64,000 bases of DNA from Pseudomonas faucium (GTDB taxonomy: Bacteria; Pseudomonadota; Gammaproteobacteria; Pseudomonadales; Pseudomonadaceae), in NCBI RefSeq assembly GCF_021602585.1, contig NZ_BQIP01000004.1, positions 62,001 through 126,000 on the forward strand. Reading direction: 5' to 3'. The notes beneath the pieces are model-generated. The model searched no databases. It saw only the letters and a list, made by a program, of their open reading frames with translations, and was not told the origin of the DNA. The position numbers were made by a program, and so were the translations under genes. This document shows, piece by piece, positions 34,191 to 43,104 of the stretch. Every line of letters begins with the position of its first letter. Positions within the stretch are counted from its first letter, which is position 1.

Positions 34191-34754
34191 TCAGCGCAGC
34201 GCCTGGGGCGTATCGACATCGCGCAGCACGCCGGCATCTTCCAGCGTCACCACCACGCAATGGGATGGGTGCGCCCGCAGCAGCGAACGCGCGCCCTCGT
34301 CACCGGCAAGCTGCGCCAGCGCCGGCCAAAACTCGCGCCCGAACAGCACCGGGTGCCCTTGCTGACCGGCATGGCGCGGCAGCACGATGGCCGAGGCCGT
34401 GGCGGCTTCGGCCAGCCGGCGAAGGGACGCGGGCGCAATCCAAGGCATGTCGCCCAACAGAATGGCCACCGCCTGCGCATCGCTGTCGATCAGCGAAGCA
34501 GCCCCAGCCGCCAGGCTATGCCCCATCCCCAACCCGGCATCCGGGCTGGCGATGATCCGGCAGTCACCCGGCAGGCCAAGGTCCTCGCCGCGCTCCCCGG
34601 CACGCAGCACCACGCGCACATCGCCGAACACCGCGCAGGCGCGCTCGACGCTATGCACCAGCAAGCTGCGCCCGTCATCCAGCGTGGCCCGGCGCTTGTC
34701 GCCACCAAAGCGCACGCTGCTGCCGGCCGCCAGCACCAGCGCCACCACACTCAC
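34191..34754 (-). CDS. MobA/MocA-like molybdenum-cofactor nucleotidyltransferase
   Basis: NTP-transferase family protein of 187 aa. The nucleotide-binding loop LAAGSSVRFGGDKR and the metal-binding GDMPW motif are present. Homologues attach CMP or GMP to molybdopterin (MocA and MobA). Since it is in one operon with an XdhC protein and a xanthine-oxidase-type hydroxylase, cytidylylation (MocA activity) is the more likely reaction, but MocA cannot be separated from MobA by eye. It starts with GTG overlapping the XdhC stop (GTGA), so it is the last gene of the operon. Confidence 0.82.
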   Translation of the reverse strand: MSVVALVLAAGSSVRFGGDKRRATLDDGRSLLVHSVERACAVFGDVRVVLRAGERGEDLGLPGDCRIIASPDAGLGMGHSLAAGAASLIDSDAQAVAILLGDMPWIAPASLRRLAEAATASAIVLPRHAGQQGHPVLFGREFWPALAQLAGDEGARSLLRAHPSHCVVVTLEDAGVLRDVDTPQALR

Positions 34755-35722
34755 AGCGATGCCCGCTCGATGCCGTTGCGCTGGCGCAGGATATCGGCAA
34801 GCACCGCCAGGGCGATCTCCGCCGGTGTCTTGCTGCCCAGGTTCAAGCCGATGGGGGCATGGATGCGAGCCAGCTCGTCGGCGCCCAGGCCGCCGATCCG
34901 GTGCAGGCGTTCGCGACGCTTGTCGGAGGTGGCGCGCGAGCCCATCACACCGATGTAGAAGGCTTCGGTGCGCACGGCCTCGAGCATGGCCAGGTCGTCG
35001 ATCTTCGGGTCATGGGTCAACGCCACCACCGCCGTGTCGGCATGGCAGCCACCGTTGGCGATGAATTCCGAGGGCAGTTCACGGCGCACTTCGATGCCGT
35101 CCAGCACCACGCCTTCGAGCACCTCCTCGCGGGGGTCGCAGAGGATCACCTCGAACCCCATGCCCTTGCCGAATTCGGCGCAGTAATGGGCGACGCTGGA
35201 ATACCCCGCCAGCAGCAGCCGCTGGGCAGCACCGACCCGCACGTACACCCGGCTGGCCTCACGCACCACCCGCGGCCCCTGGGCTGCATCATCGCTGAGC
35301 CGGCGAGTGCCCTGCGGCAAGCTCACCTCGCGCAGCAGCCGACGCTGGCCCTGCAAGGCGCTTTGCAGCGCACGCAAATGCGCCTGCACCTCGCAGTCGG
35401 CCGCCAGGTTTTCCACCAGCACCTCGAGCACCCCGCCGCACGGCAGGCGAATGTTCGAGCGCCGGTCGCTGGCGTCGCCATAGCGCACCACGGCCACCGG
35501 CTCGGGAAACTCGCCCAGGGCCACGCGCTCGAGGAAGTCATCCTCCACGCAGCCGCCCGACAGCGAGCCCACCCACTGCCCGCTGTCGTTCACCGCCAGC
35601 AACGAGCCCGGCGCACGGGGCGCCGAGCCGTAGGTGGCGAGCACCGTGCACAACCATACCCGCTGGCCGTTGCAGGACCACTGCAACGCCTGGCGTATGA
35701 CTTGCAGATCGAGATGCTGCAC
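34751..35722 (-). CDS. XdhC/CoxI-family molybdenum cofactor insertion protein
   Basis: Protein of 323 aa. The N-terminal XdhC/CoxI segment has ATYGSAPRAPGS and GSLSGGCVEDDF; the C-terminal half is a Rossmann-type domain ending in APIGLNLGSKTPAEIALAVLADI, standard for the family. XdhC and PaoD bind the mature molybdenum cofactor and sulfurate or insert it into a partner hydroxylase. The likely partner is the molybdopterin subunit encoded three genes upstream. The start is GTG with GGAG five bases before it, two bases after the cytochrome stop. Confidence 0.88.
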   Translation of the reverse strand: MQHLDLQVIRQALQWSCNGQRVWLCTVLATYGSAPRAPGSLLAVNDSGQWVGSLSGGCVEDDFLERVALGEFPEPVAVVRYGDASDRRSNIRLPCGGVLEVLVENLAADCEVQAHLRALQSALQGQRRLLREVSLPQGTRRLSDDAAQGPRVVREASRVYVRVGAAQRLLLAGYSSVAHYCAEFGKGMGFEVILCDPREEVLEGVVLDGIEVRRELPSEFIANGGCHADTAVVALTHDPKIDDLAMLEAVRTEAFYIGVMGSRATSDKRRERLHRIGGLGADELARIHAPIGLNLGSKTPAEIALAVLADILRQRNGIERASL

Positions 35723-35724
35723 CT

Positions 35725-36936
35725 TTACTCCGCCTTCAGCTCGGCGAGCTGCTGCACGCTCAGGTCACCGGGCAGTCCACCCCAGGCCTGGCGCAGGTAG
35801 TTGACCATGTCCGTCACCTGCTGGTCGTTGAGCTTGTCGGCAAAGCCTGGCATCGGCTGCATGCGCTCGAAGCCAGTGAACTGCTGCTCACGGATGCCGT
35901 CAAGGATAGCCTTGACCAGGTTGCGCGAGTCGCCCTGGCGCAGCACCGTGTTGCCCTGCATGGCCACGGCGATGTGCGGCTTGCCTTCGCCGTCGACGCC
36001 ATGGCAGCCGGCGCAGACGTTGAGGTACTGCTGGCGGCCGCGCTTGGCGCTGTCGGTCAGCTGCTCCAGTGGCACTTCCTTGATGACCTTGGCCGCCGGC
36101 GGCTGTTCGCCCAGCAGGTAGGTGGCCATGGCGGCCAGGTCGGCGTCTTCCAGGTGCTGGGTGCTGTGGTGCACCACCGGGAACATCTCGTTGAACATGC
36201 TGCCCTGGGCACTGATGCCGTGCTTGAGGAAGGTGGTCAGGTCCGGTTGGGTCCAGCCGCGCTCGGCCAGGTCCTGGGCCAGCAGGCTAGGCGCCAGGTA
36301 GCCATTGAGCAGGCCGCCGGTCAGGCGCTTGTCCTGCTGCAGCGCGCCGATCGGGTTGCGCGGGGTGTGGCACTCGCCGCAGTGGCCCATCACTTCGACC
36401 ATGTATTGGCCACGCTGCCAGGCCGGGCTTTTACCCTCGGTCGGCTGCAGTTGCACGCTCTTGCCGTAGAGCATGTTCCAGCCGGACAGCCCCATGCGCA
36501 CGTTGAACGGGAAGCTCAACTTGGTTTCCGGTGCCGGGCGGTTGATCGGCGGCTGGGTCATCAGGTACGCCAGGATGGCGTCGGAATCTTCCCGGCTGAT
36601 CAGGTGGTACGAGGTGTACGGCATGGCCGGGTAGAGGTTGGCGCCGTCCTTGCGCTTGCCTTCGGTCACGGCGGCGAAGAACTCGTCGGCGCTGTAGTTG
36701 CCGATACCGTACTGCTTGTCCGGGGTGATGTTGCTGCCGTAGATGGTGCCGAACGGCGAATGGATCGGCAGGCCGCCGGCAAATGGCGCGCCACCCTCGG
36801 CGGTGTGGCAGGCCATGCAGTCGGCGGCGCGGGCCAGGTATTCACCGCGCTTGACCTGCGCGTCATCGGACGCCTGTGCAGCCAGCGAAACGGCAAGGCC
36901 GAGCGCCAGCGCCAGGCCGGAACGTACGAAACCCAT
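35725..36936 (-). CDS. Tri-haem c-type cytochrome, electron acceptor of the Mo hydroxylase
   Basis: Exported cytochrome c of 403 aa with a signal peptide (cleavage after LAAQA likely) and three haem-binding sites, CMACH, CGECH and CAGCH, spread as in the cytochrome subunit of membrane alcohol and aldehyde dehydrogenases. With the 2Fe-2S and molybdopterin subunits it would form a periplasmic enzyme that passes electrons to the respiratory chain. I choose ATG at 36936, which has an ideal GGAGG seven bases upstream; a TTG two codons earlier is less likely. It is separated by only 2 bp from the preceding stop. Confidence 0.9.
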   Translation of the reverse strand: MGFVRSGLALALGLAVSLAAQASDDAQVKRGEYLARAADCMACHTAEGGAPFAGGLPIHSPFGTIYGSNITPDKQYGIGNYSADEFFAAVTEGKRKDGANLYPAMPYTSYHLISREDSDAILAYLMTQPPINRPAPETKLSFPFNVRMGLSGWNMLYGKSVQLQPTEGKSPAWQRGQYMVEVMGHCGECHTPRNPIGALQQDKRLTGGLLNGYLAPSLLAQDLAERGWTQPDLTTFLKHGISAQGSMFNEMFPVVHHSTQHLEDADLAAMATYLLGEQPPAAKVIKEVPLEQLTDSAKRGRQQYLNVCAGCHGVDGEGKPHIAVAMQGNTVLRQGDSRNLVKAILDGIREQQFTGFERMQPMPGFADKLNDQQVTDMVNYLRQAWGGLPGDLSVQQLAELKAE

Positions 36937-36938
36937 GC

Positions 36939-37475
36939 TCAACCCTCCTTGACCAGGCCAAGATCATTGAGCACGGTCCGCGTGGCGTCGTAATAACGCA
37001 CGTAACCGGTGCAGCGGCAGATGTGGTGGCCAAGGCTGGCCTCGATGCTGTCCTCCACTTCGCTCTTTTTCAGGGGCTGGCGCTGGGCCTTTTCCACCAG
37101 CACGGTGGCGGCGTTGACGAAGCCCGGTGCGCAGTAGCTGCACTGGAAGGCGAACAGGTCGACGAACTTCTGCTGGATCGGGTTCAGCGTCACATTGCCG
37201 GCCTCGTCCTGCTTGGCGTGGCCTTCGATGGTGCGCACTTTCTTGCCGGCGAAGTAGTGGGCGCCGGTGATGCAGGTGCGCACTTCCTCGCTGGTGCCGT
37301 CGGGGTTGTCGACGATCACCACGCAGGCATGGCAGATGCCCTGGCCGCAGCCCAGGCGCGAACCGGTGAGGTTCTGGTGCTCGTGCAGGTAGTCGATCAT
37401 CGCCAGGTCATCGGGGACCTCGACCGGGCCGACCGGTTGACCGTTGAGGGTCAGTTGAAGCGAACGGTTAGCCAT
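36939..37475 (-). CDS. 2Fe-2S subunit of xanthine-oxidase-family hydroxylase
   Basis: Iron-sulfur subunit of 178 aa. The plant-type ferredoxin cluster GCGQGICHAC and the second cluster CSYCAPG...CRCTG are both present, as in IorA, NicA and CoxS. It carries electrons from the molybdenum site to the cytochrome. The ATG at 37475 lies inside the end of the large-subunit gene (8-bp overlap), showing tight coupling. The protein has no own signal peptide; in such enzymes the small subunit is exported together with the Tat-targeted large subunit. Confidence 0.9.
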   Translation of the reverse strand: MANRSLQLTLNGQPVGPVEVPDDLAMIDYLHEHQNLTGSRLGCGQGICHACVVIVDNPDGTSEEVRTCITGAHYFAGKKVRTIEGHAKQDEAGNVTLNPIQQKFVDLFAFQCSYCAPGFVNAATVLVEKAQRQPLKKSEVEDSIEASLGHHICRCTGYVRYYDATRTVLNDLGLVKEG

Positions 37476-40299
37476 TGAGGGCCTCCTTGATACGGGCTGG
37501 AGTAATCGGAAGATCGCGTACACGTTTGCCAATGGCATGGGCCACGGCGTTGCCGATGGCACCGACCACCGGGATCATCACCACCTCGGCGATGCCTTTG
37601 GAGGGGTCGGTGGGCGACAGCGGCGGCAGGATTTCGGACGTCTGCTGCCACACCGCGACGTCTTTGGCATGCGGTAGGCGATACCGGTTGAAGTTCCAGT
37701 CACCCTCCCCTGGGCCACCTTCGTACAGGGGCATTTCTTCGGTCAGGGCATGGCCGATGCCCATGGCGATACCGCCTTCGAGCTGGCCCTTGACCAGTTC
37801 GGGCACCAGCACGCGGCCGCATTCGACCCAGCTGTGGTGGTTGAGCACCTGCACTTCGCGGGTGCCTTTGTTCACTTTCACTTCGACGATGGTCGCCACC
37901 GGGCTGTAGTAGGTGACCATGGCGTTGTTCAGCTGGGTGGCCGGGTAGCCAGGGTTCTGCCGGTCGAGCAGGTGGTAGCCATTGCTGGTCATCTGCGCTT
38001 TCTTGGCATTGACCGCGCCGTCACCGTATTTCACCGCCATGGCATCGAGCGGGAAGCGCTCGCGCACGCCGTCGATGACGAAGTCGGCCTCGGCCCAGCT
38101 CCAGCGGTTGAAGCCGTGCACGCTGACGCCGGTCACCAGGCCCATTTCGTGGGCCTTTTTCGCCAGTTCGGCGAACGGGATCGGCGCCAGGCCGTTGCCG
38201 GTCAGCGCGCCGTTGACCCACACCGCGTTCTCGCGGCGCACCACCAGCGGGTTGGCCTGGCCGCCGAACGGGCCTTTGCTCCACAGCGCCATGGCGGCAG
38301 GCCACAGGCCGTGGTTGAACAGCGCGCGCGCAGCTTCGCGGGTGGCGTGGCTGAAGTAGAAGGCCGAGTTGGTCGCCGACGAAGGCGAGGCCAGCTTGCC
38401 GACCCAGCGCGGGTTGCGCAGCGCGGCGTCCTGCTCGGCCTGGCTGATCAGGTAGGGGTTGCCGCTGGTGCTCAGCTGCAGCTCCGGCCATTCGGTGACG
38501 GCAGTAGTCACCTCATCGGCCGAGCGGCCAAGGAAGTCGCTGACCACCAGGGCTTGCGAGGTGGACATGCCAGTGCCCAGCTCAGTGCCGATGTGGCGCA
38601 GGCTGATGCGGCCATCGGCGCTGAACTCGATGCTGGCCATCGGCGCTTCGGAACCGGTGCCAAAGTCTTTCTGGCAGATGGCAAAGCCTACGCCGTACCA
38701 GTGGTCCGGGTCCTTGGCGTCCATCGCCTGCTTACGCGCATCGCGGTTGCGCCACCACTCGTGGGCGGCGGCCTTGTCGAGGATCTCGTGCAGGCGCAGG
38801 GCACCGGCCGGGACTGCGCCCTGGGTGTTCTTCATGCCCGACTTCAGCGCGTTGGCGCGGCGCAGCTCGATGGCATCGACGCCCAGGCGGCCGGCGATCT
38901 CGTCGACCATCATCTCGGTGGCGGCCATGGTCTGCAGGGTGCCGTAGCCGCGCATGGAGCCGGCCTCGACGCCCCGCGAGTAGTAGGCGGTCACCGACAG
39001 GTCGTTCTGCGGCATGTAGTAGATCGACTGGGCCGCCGTGGCGCCCACCGCCGCCACAGACGGGCTGTAGTTGATGCGGCCACCGCCGTCACAGCTCATG
39101 TCGGCGCGGAAGATCTTGAAGCTGTTGTCCTTCTTGTCCACGGCCAGCTGGTAGCGGATGTCGAAGGCGTGGCGCTTGATGCCGCTCTGGAACTGCTCGT
39201 AGCGGTCGTTGGCCAGGCGGATCGGCACACCGGCACCATACAGCGCGGCGACCGCGGCGTAGAACACGAAGATGTTGTTGTCCTTGGAGCCGTAGCCCAC
39301 GGTATAGCCCGGGTGCATGTTCAGGTGCTGCAGGGCGAAGCGCGACGGCTTGATCATGTGCACGCATTCCTGCGCCACTTCGAACGGGCACTGGGTGGCG
39401 ACCACGAAGTGCAGCGTGCCGCTGGCCGGGTCGTACCAGCCGTTGCCGTTGTCCGGTTCGAGCGCCGCCGGCTCGATCGACGGGGTCTTGTAGCGTTCGT
39501 CGAACACCAGCCAGTCCTGCGGCGGGTTGTCCAACTGCTCGCCCATGCGCTTGGCGTAGAACAGGCCCTGCTCGGTCAGGTCGCCGTGCTGGTTGGGCTG
39601 TTTGGACCACAGCGGTTTGCGGTTGAGGATGGTCGGGAACAGCATGGAATTCTTCAGGCTGGAGAACTCGTCGTCCTCGAACGGCGTGGCGCCGCCCACG
39701 CGCACGAAGCGGAAGCTGCCGTAGGGGTCGCCCTGGTACAGCGGCGCCTGGGCGCCATAGCGGATCGCCTTGTCGTTGAACTGCAGCTTGCGCTTGGCCT
39801 GGCGGTAGCGCTCGAAGTCGTGCCAGATCAGGATCGCCACCGGGTGGCCGATGAACATCGGCACCTTGCCGGGCGGCAGCAGCGGGTCGGGCGAGTGGGC
39901 CTCGGGCCAGGCGATGCCGTCCTTTTGCAGGTCGGCGGCGGTGACGATGCGGTCCGGCTGCAGGTCGGCGCCCAGCCAGTCGAGGTCGTAGCCTGCGTAG
40001 ACGCGGTCGGCCTTGGTGATCTTCAGCAACATCGCGTGGCCTTGCTGGGCGGGCCAGCCAGGCATGTCCTTGGAGCGGATGTCGCGGGCGAAGACCTTGT
40101 TGCCGCACACCTTGGACAGGGCGTCGTTACGGAAGCGCGCCTTGCCATCGTGGTTCATCCACTTTTGTGGCGAGGTGGTGACGCGGTCTTCCATCAGGGC
40201 GGCGAACGCCTGGCTGCCCAGGGGTGCCAGGGTCACGCCGACGCCGGCGATCAACCCACCTTGCAGGAAGGAGCGCCGGGAAATATCACGGTTGGACAT
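37468..40299 (-). CDS. Tat-exported molybdopterin-binding hydroxylase subunit (IorB-like)
   Basis: Large subunit of 943 aa of the xanthine-oxidase family, in the isoquinoline 1-oxidoreductase/aldehyde dehydrogenase branch. It starts with a twin-arginine signal (SRRSFLQGG) followed by a hydrophobic stretch. Molybdopterin-binding segments are seen (RGYGTLQTMAATEMMVDEIA, GTELGTGMSTSQALVVSDF), and the catalytic Glu is in the SKGIAEVVMIPVVGAIGNAV segment near the C terminus. It should oxidise an aldehyde or N-heterocycle in the periplasm; the substrate cannot be read from sequence. The ATG at 40299 is preceded by GAGGATC. It is the first gene of a five-gene operon with the 2Fe-2S subunit, cytochrome, XdhC and MobA-type genes, and is divergent from dsbD. 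Confidence 0.9.
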   Translation of the reverse strand: MSNRDISRRSFLQGGLIAGVGVTLAPLGSQAFAALMEDRVTTSPQKWMNHDGKARFRNDALSKVCGNKVFARDIRSKDMPGWPAQQGHAMLLKITKADRVYAGYDLDWLGADLQPDRIVTAADLQKDGIAWPEAHSPDPLLPPGKVPMFIGHPVAILIWHDFERYRQAKRKLQFNDKAIRYGAQAPLYQGDPYGSFRFVRVGGATPFEDDEFSSLKNSMLFPTILNRKPLWSKQPNQHGDLTEQGLFYAKRMGEQLDNPPQDWLVFDERYKTPSIEPAALEPDNGNGWYDPASGTLHFVVATQCPFEVAQECVHMIKPSRFALQHLNMHPGYTVGYGSKDNNIFVFYAAVAALYGAGVPIRLANDRYEQFQSGIKRHAFDIRYQLAVDKKDNSFKIFRADMSCDGGGRINYSPSVAAVGATAAQSIYYMPQNDLSVTAYYSRGVEAGSMRGYGTLQTMAATEMMVDEIAGRLGVDAIELRRANALKSGMKNTQGAVPAGALRLHEILDKAAAHEWWRNRDARKQAMDAKDPDHWYGVGFAICQKDFGTGSEAPMASIEFSADGRISLRHIGTELGTGMSTSQALVVSDFLGRSADEVTTAVTEWPELQLSTSGNPYLISQAEQDAALRNPRWVGKLASPSSATNSAFYFSHATREAARALFNHGLWPAAMALWSKGPFGGQANPLVVRRENAVWVNGALTGNGLAPIPFAELAKKAHEMGLVTGVSVHGFNRWSWAEADFVIDGVRERFPLDAMAVKYGDGAVNAKKAQMTSNGYHLLDRQNPGYPATQLNNAMVTYYSPVATIVEVKVNKGTREVQVLNHHSWVECGRVLVPELVKGQLEGGIAMGIGHALTEEMPLYEGGPGEGDWNFNRYRLPHAKDVAVWQQTSEILPPLSPTDPSKGIAEVVMIPVVGAIGNAVAHAIGKRVRDLPITPARIKEALNG

Positions 40300-40487
40300 G
40301 CTTGATCCTCTGGGCAGAAACGAGGGTCTGCCCATCTTTTGATTCTAGGTGCTGGAAAACTGGGAGGGGGGAAAGCCTGGAAGCTGACTGCAAAGTCAGA
40401 TTTATATCAGGAAAATCACTTGGAGGCAAAGTCAAGCGGACAGTATGTCGCGGTGTGTCCGAATTGCCGGAAGCCTCTGTAGGCCGT

Positions 40488-40506
40488 GGGTTAACCTTGG
40501 GTTAAT
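40488..40506 (+). promoter_or_regulatory. Tandem TTAA box upstream of dsbD
   Basis: A direct repeat GGGTTAA at 40488-40494 and 40499-40505, that is GTTAAC-N5-GTTAAT with an 11-bp period, lies about 50 bp upstream of the dsbD start in the 255-bp divergent region. It matches the PmrA/QseB-type tandem site pattern. The rest of the region shows no coding frame. Confidence 0.5.
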
Positions 40507-40554
40507 CGACCCACGCCAGCATGGCCCCACTTCACGTACTGCCAAGGCGAAGAC

Positions 40555-42267
40555 ATGCGCGTTTTCCTGCTCTTCCTGACATTGCTGCTGGCCGGCCCAC
40601 TGCACGCCAACCCTTTCGACGTCAAACCCGACTTCCTACCGGTAAACCAGGCCTTCGTGCTGACCCACGACCGCCAGGCCGACGGGCAGATGCGCCTGTT
40701 CTTCCAGATCAAGCAGGGCTATTACCTGTACCAGAAGCGCCTGAAGTTCGACGGCCTGCCCGCCGAGCAGCACCCGCAGCTGCCGGCCGCGCTTAACCAC
40801 CACGACGAATTCTTCGGCGACAGCGCGGTGTACCGCGACCAGCTCGAACTGCTGCTGCCTGCCAATGCCCAGGGCCAATTGCGCCTGGGCTGGCAAGGCT
40901 GCGCTGACGCAGGCTTGTGCTACCCGCCACAGACCACGGTGATCGACCTGGGTGGCAGCGCCGCGCCCGCCGCCGACCAGGCCAGCGACCAGGCCCTGGC
41001 CAGCGGCCTGCAAAGCGCCAGCCTGGGCTGGAGCCTGCTGGCCTTCTTCGGCCTCGGCCTGCTGCTGGCCTTCACCCCCTGCTCGCTGCCGATGCTGCCG
41101 ATTCTGGCCGGCATCGTACTGGGCAATGGCGCCAGCGCCCGGCGCGGCTGGGTGCTGGCGGGCGTCTATGTATTGAGCATGGCGCTGGTGTACGCAGCGC
41201 TCGGCGTGGTGGCCGCACTGCTTGGCGCGAGCCTGCAGGCCTGGCTGCAACAGCCGTGGTTGCTGGGCAGCCTGGCGGCGCTGTTCGTGCTGCTGGCGCT
41301 GCCGATGTTCGGCGCCTTCGAGCTGCAACTGCCTGCGGCCCTGCGCGACCGCCTGGACCGCGCCGGGCAAGGCACCCAGGGCGGCAGCCTGGTGGGCGCG
41401 GCACTGCTCGGTGCGCTGTCGGGCCTGCTGATGGGCCCGTGCATGACCGCGCCGCTGGCCGGTGCGCTGCTGTACATCGCCCAAAGCGGTGATGTGCTGC
41501 AGGGCGCGCTGGTGCTGTTCACCCTGGGCCTGGGCATGGGCGTGCCGCTGCTGTTGCTGGTGACCCTGGGCAACCGCTACCTGCCGCGCCCGGGTGCGTG
41601 GATGAACCGGGTAAAAGGCGTGTTCGGCTTCGTGTTCCTGGCCATGGCCCTGTACACCGTGCGCGGCCTGCTCGGTGCCCCGCTGCTGCTGGCCTTGAGC
41701 GGCGCCTGGCTGATTGCCCTGGGCTGGGCGGCGTGGCCTGCGCTGCAGCGCTTGCCCGCACTGCGCGCGGTGCCGTTGCTGGGTGCGCTGTGGGGTGGCC
41801 TGCTGCTGGTTGGCGCGGCGGCCGGTGGCGATGACCTGTGGCAGCCGCTGCGCCCGTTCACCGGTGGCGGCGCCCCGGTTGCCGCGCAGCACGGCGAAGA
41901 TGCCTTCGTCACGGTCAGCAGCCCGCAAGCCCTGCAGCGCGAGCTGGATGCGGCCAAGGCCCGTGGCCAGTGGGTGATGCTGGACTACTATGCCGACTGG
42001 TGCGTGTCGTGCAAGGTCATGGAAAAACAGGTGTTCAGCCGCAGCGACGTGCAGGCCAGCCTGGCCGGCGTGCACCTGCTGCGCCTGGACGTGACCGCCG
42101 ACGCGCCGGCCAGCCGCGAGCTGCTGCAACGCTACCAGGTACCGGGCCCGCCCAGCATCCTCTGGCTCGGCCCGGAAGGCGAAGAACGCCGCGCCCGGCG
42201 CATCACCGGTGAGGTGGACGCCGCCGGCTTCCTGCAACACTGGACCCAGACCAGGAGCCAAGGTTGA
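40555..42267 (+). CDS. dsbD: Thiol:disulfide interchange protein DsbD
   Basis: Inner-membrane electron transporter of 570 aa that moves reducing power from cytoplasmic thioredoxin to periplasmic thiol proteins. A signal peptide is followed by the N-terminal domain with the Cys pair C116/C122 (CADAGLC), eight or so membrane segments with C176 (TPCSLP) and C296 (GPCMTAP), and a C-terminal thioredoxin domain with CVSC at 483-486. All six redox cysteines of DsbD are present and the length matches E. coli DsbD. The ATG at 40555 has AAGG about 8 bases upstream. It is the first gene of a three-gene operon and its stop overlaps the next ATG by one base. Confidence 0.93.
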   Translation: MRVFLLFLTLLLAGPLHANPFDVKPDFLPVNQAFVLTHDRQADGQMRLFFQIKQGYYLYQKRLKFDGLPAEQHPQLPAALNHHDEFFGDSAVYRDQLELLLPANAQGQLRLGWQGCADAGLCYPPQTTVIDLGGSAAPAADQASDQALASGLQSASLGWSLLAFFGLGLLLAFTPCSLPMLPILAGIVLGNGASARRGWVLAGVYVLSMALVYAALGVVAALLGASLQAWLQQPWLLGSLAALFVLLALPMFGAFELQLPAALRDRLDRAGQGTQGGSLVGAALLGALSGLLMGPCMTAPLAGALLYIAQSGDVLQGALVLFTLGLGMGVPLLLLVTLGNRYLPRPGAWMNRVKGVFGFVFLAMALYTVRGLLGAPLLLALSGAWLIALGWAAWPALQRLPALRAVPLLGALWGGLLLVGAAAGGDDLWQPLRPFTGGGAPVAAQHGEDAFVTVSSPQALQRELDAAKARGQWVMLDYYADWCVSCKVMEKQVFSRSDVQASLAGVHLLRLDVTADAPASRELLQRYQVPGPPSILWLGPEGEERRARRITGEVDAAGFLQHWTQTRSQG

Positions 42268-43103
42268 TGCTGACCGTCACATTGGGGCCATTGACCATGG
42301 CCCTCAACCACCTGCTGATGCTTGCCGCCCTGGGCGTGGCCTGCCTGGTCGGCTGGTGGGCCGCGCGGCGCGGCGGCGAAAGCCCGGAGTCGGCGCTGTT
42401 CAACCTGTTCCTGATCGGCCTGCTCAGCGCCCGCCTGGGCTTCGTGCTGGCTTACTGGCCGATGTACCAGGATGACCTGCTGCAGGTCATCGATATCCGC
42501 GATGGCGGCTTCTTGCTCTGGTCCGGCCTGCTCGGCCTGGTGCTCGCCACCCTCTGGCAAGGCTGGCGCCACCCTGGGCTGCGCCGGCCACTGGCCTGGG
42601 CCCTGTTCAGCGGCGCGCTGTTCTGGGGCCTGACCAGCCTGGGCAGCCACCTGTACAGCAAGGGCACCCAACTGCCCGAGCTGAGCCTGCGCAATGCCAA
42701 TGGCCAGTCGGTGGCCTTGCACAGCTACCGCGGCAAGCCGTTGGTGATCAATATCTGGGCCACCTGGTGCCCGCCGTGCCGGCGCGAGATGCCGGTGCTG
42801 CAGCAGGCCCAGGGTGAATACCCCCATGTGACGTTCCTGTTCGTCAACCAGGGCGAGACGCCGGAAAACGTCAGCACCTTCCTCGCCACCACCGGCCTGA
42901 GCCTGACCCATGTGCTGTTCGACGGCACCGGCGTGCTGGCCCAGCGGGTCGGCTCGATGGCCCTGCCCACCACCTTGTTCTACGACGCCGACGGCCGCCT
43001 GATCGGCAGCCACCTCGGCGAGCTGTCGCGGGCCAGCCTGCGCCATGCCCTGGAACCTTTCCAGCGGGCCGCCGCGCCCGCCCCTGCCGCACAAGGAAAC
43101 TGA
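42267..43103 (+). CDS. Membrane TlpA/DsbE-like thioredoxin with LGT-like N-terminal membrane domain
   Basis: Protein of 278 aa. The first ~125 residues hold four membrane segments that resemble part of prolipoprotein diacylglyceryl transferase (LFNLFLIGLLSARLGFVLAYW). The rest is a periplasmic TlpA/ResA-type thioredoxin with WCPPC (Cys168 and Cys171). It probably takes electrons from DsbD and reduces periplasmic disulfides. The N-terminal part lacks the full Lgt catalytic set and is likely only an anchor, an inference. A gene of this kind lies between dsbD2 and dsbG in P. aeruginosa. ATG at 42267 overlaps the dsbD stop. Confidence 0.87.
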   Translation: MLTVTLGPLTMALNHLLMLAALGVACLVGWWAARRGGESPESALFNLFLIGLLSARLGFVLAYWPMYQDDLLQVIDIRDGGFLLWSGLLGLVLATLWQGWRHPGLRRPLAWALFSGALFWGLTSLGSHLYSKGTQLPELSLRNANGQSVALHSYRGKPLVINIWATWCPPCRREMPVLQQAQGEYPHVTFLFVNQGETPENVSTFLATTGLSLTHVLFDGTGVLAQRVGSMALPTTLFYDADGRLIGSHLGELSRASLRHALEPFQRAAAPAPAAQGN

Positions 43104-43104
43104 C

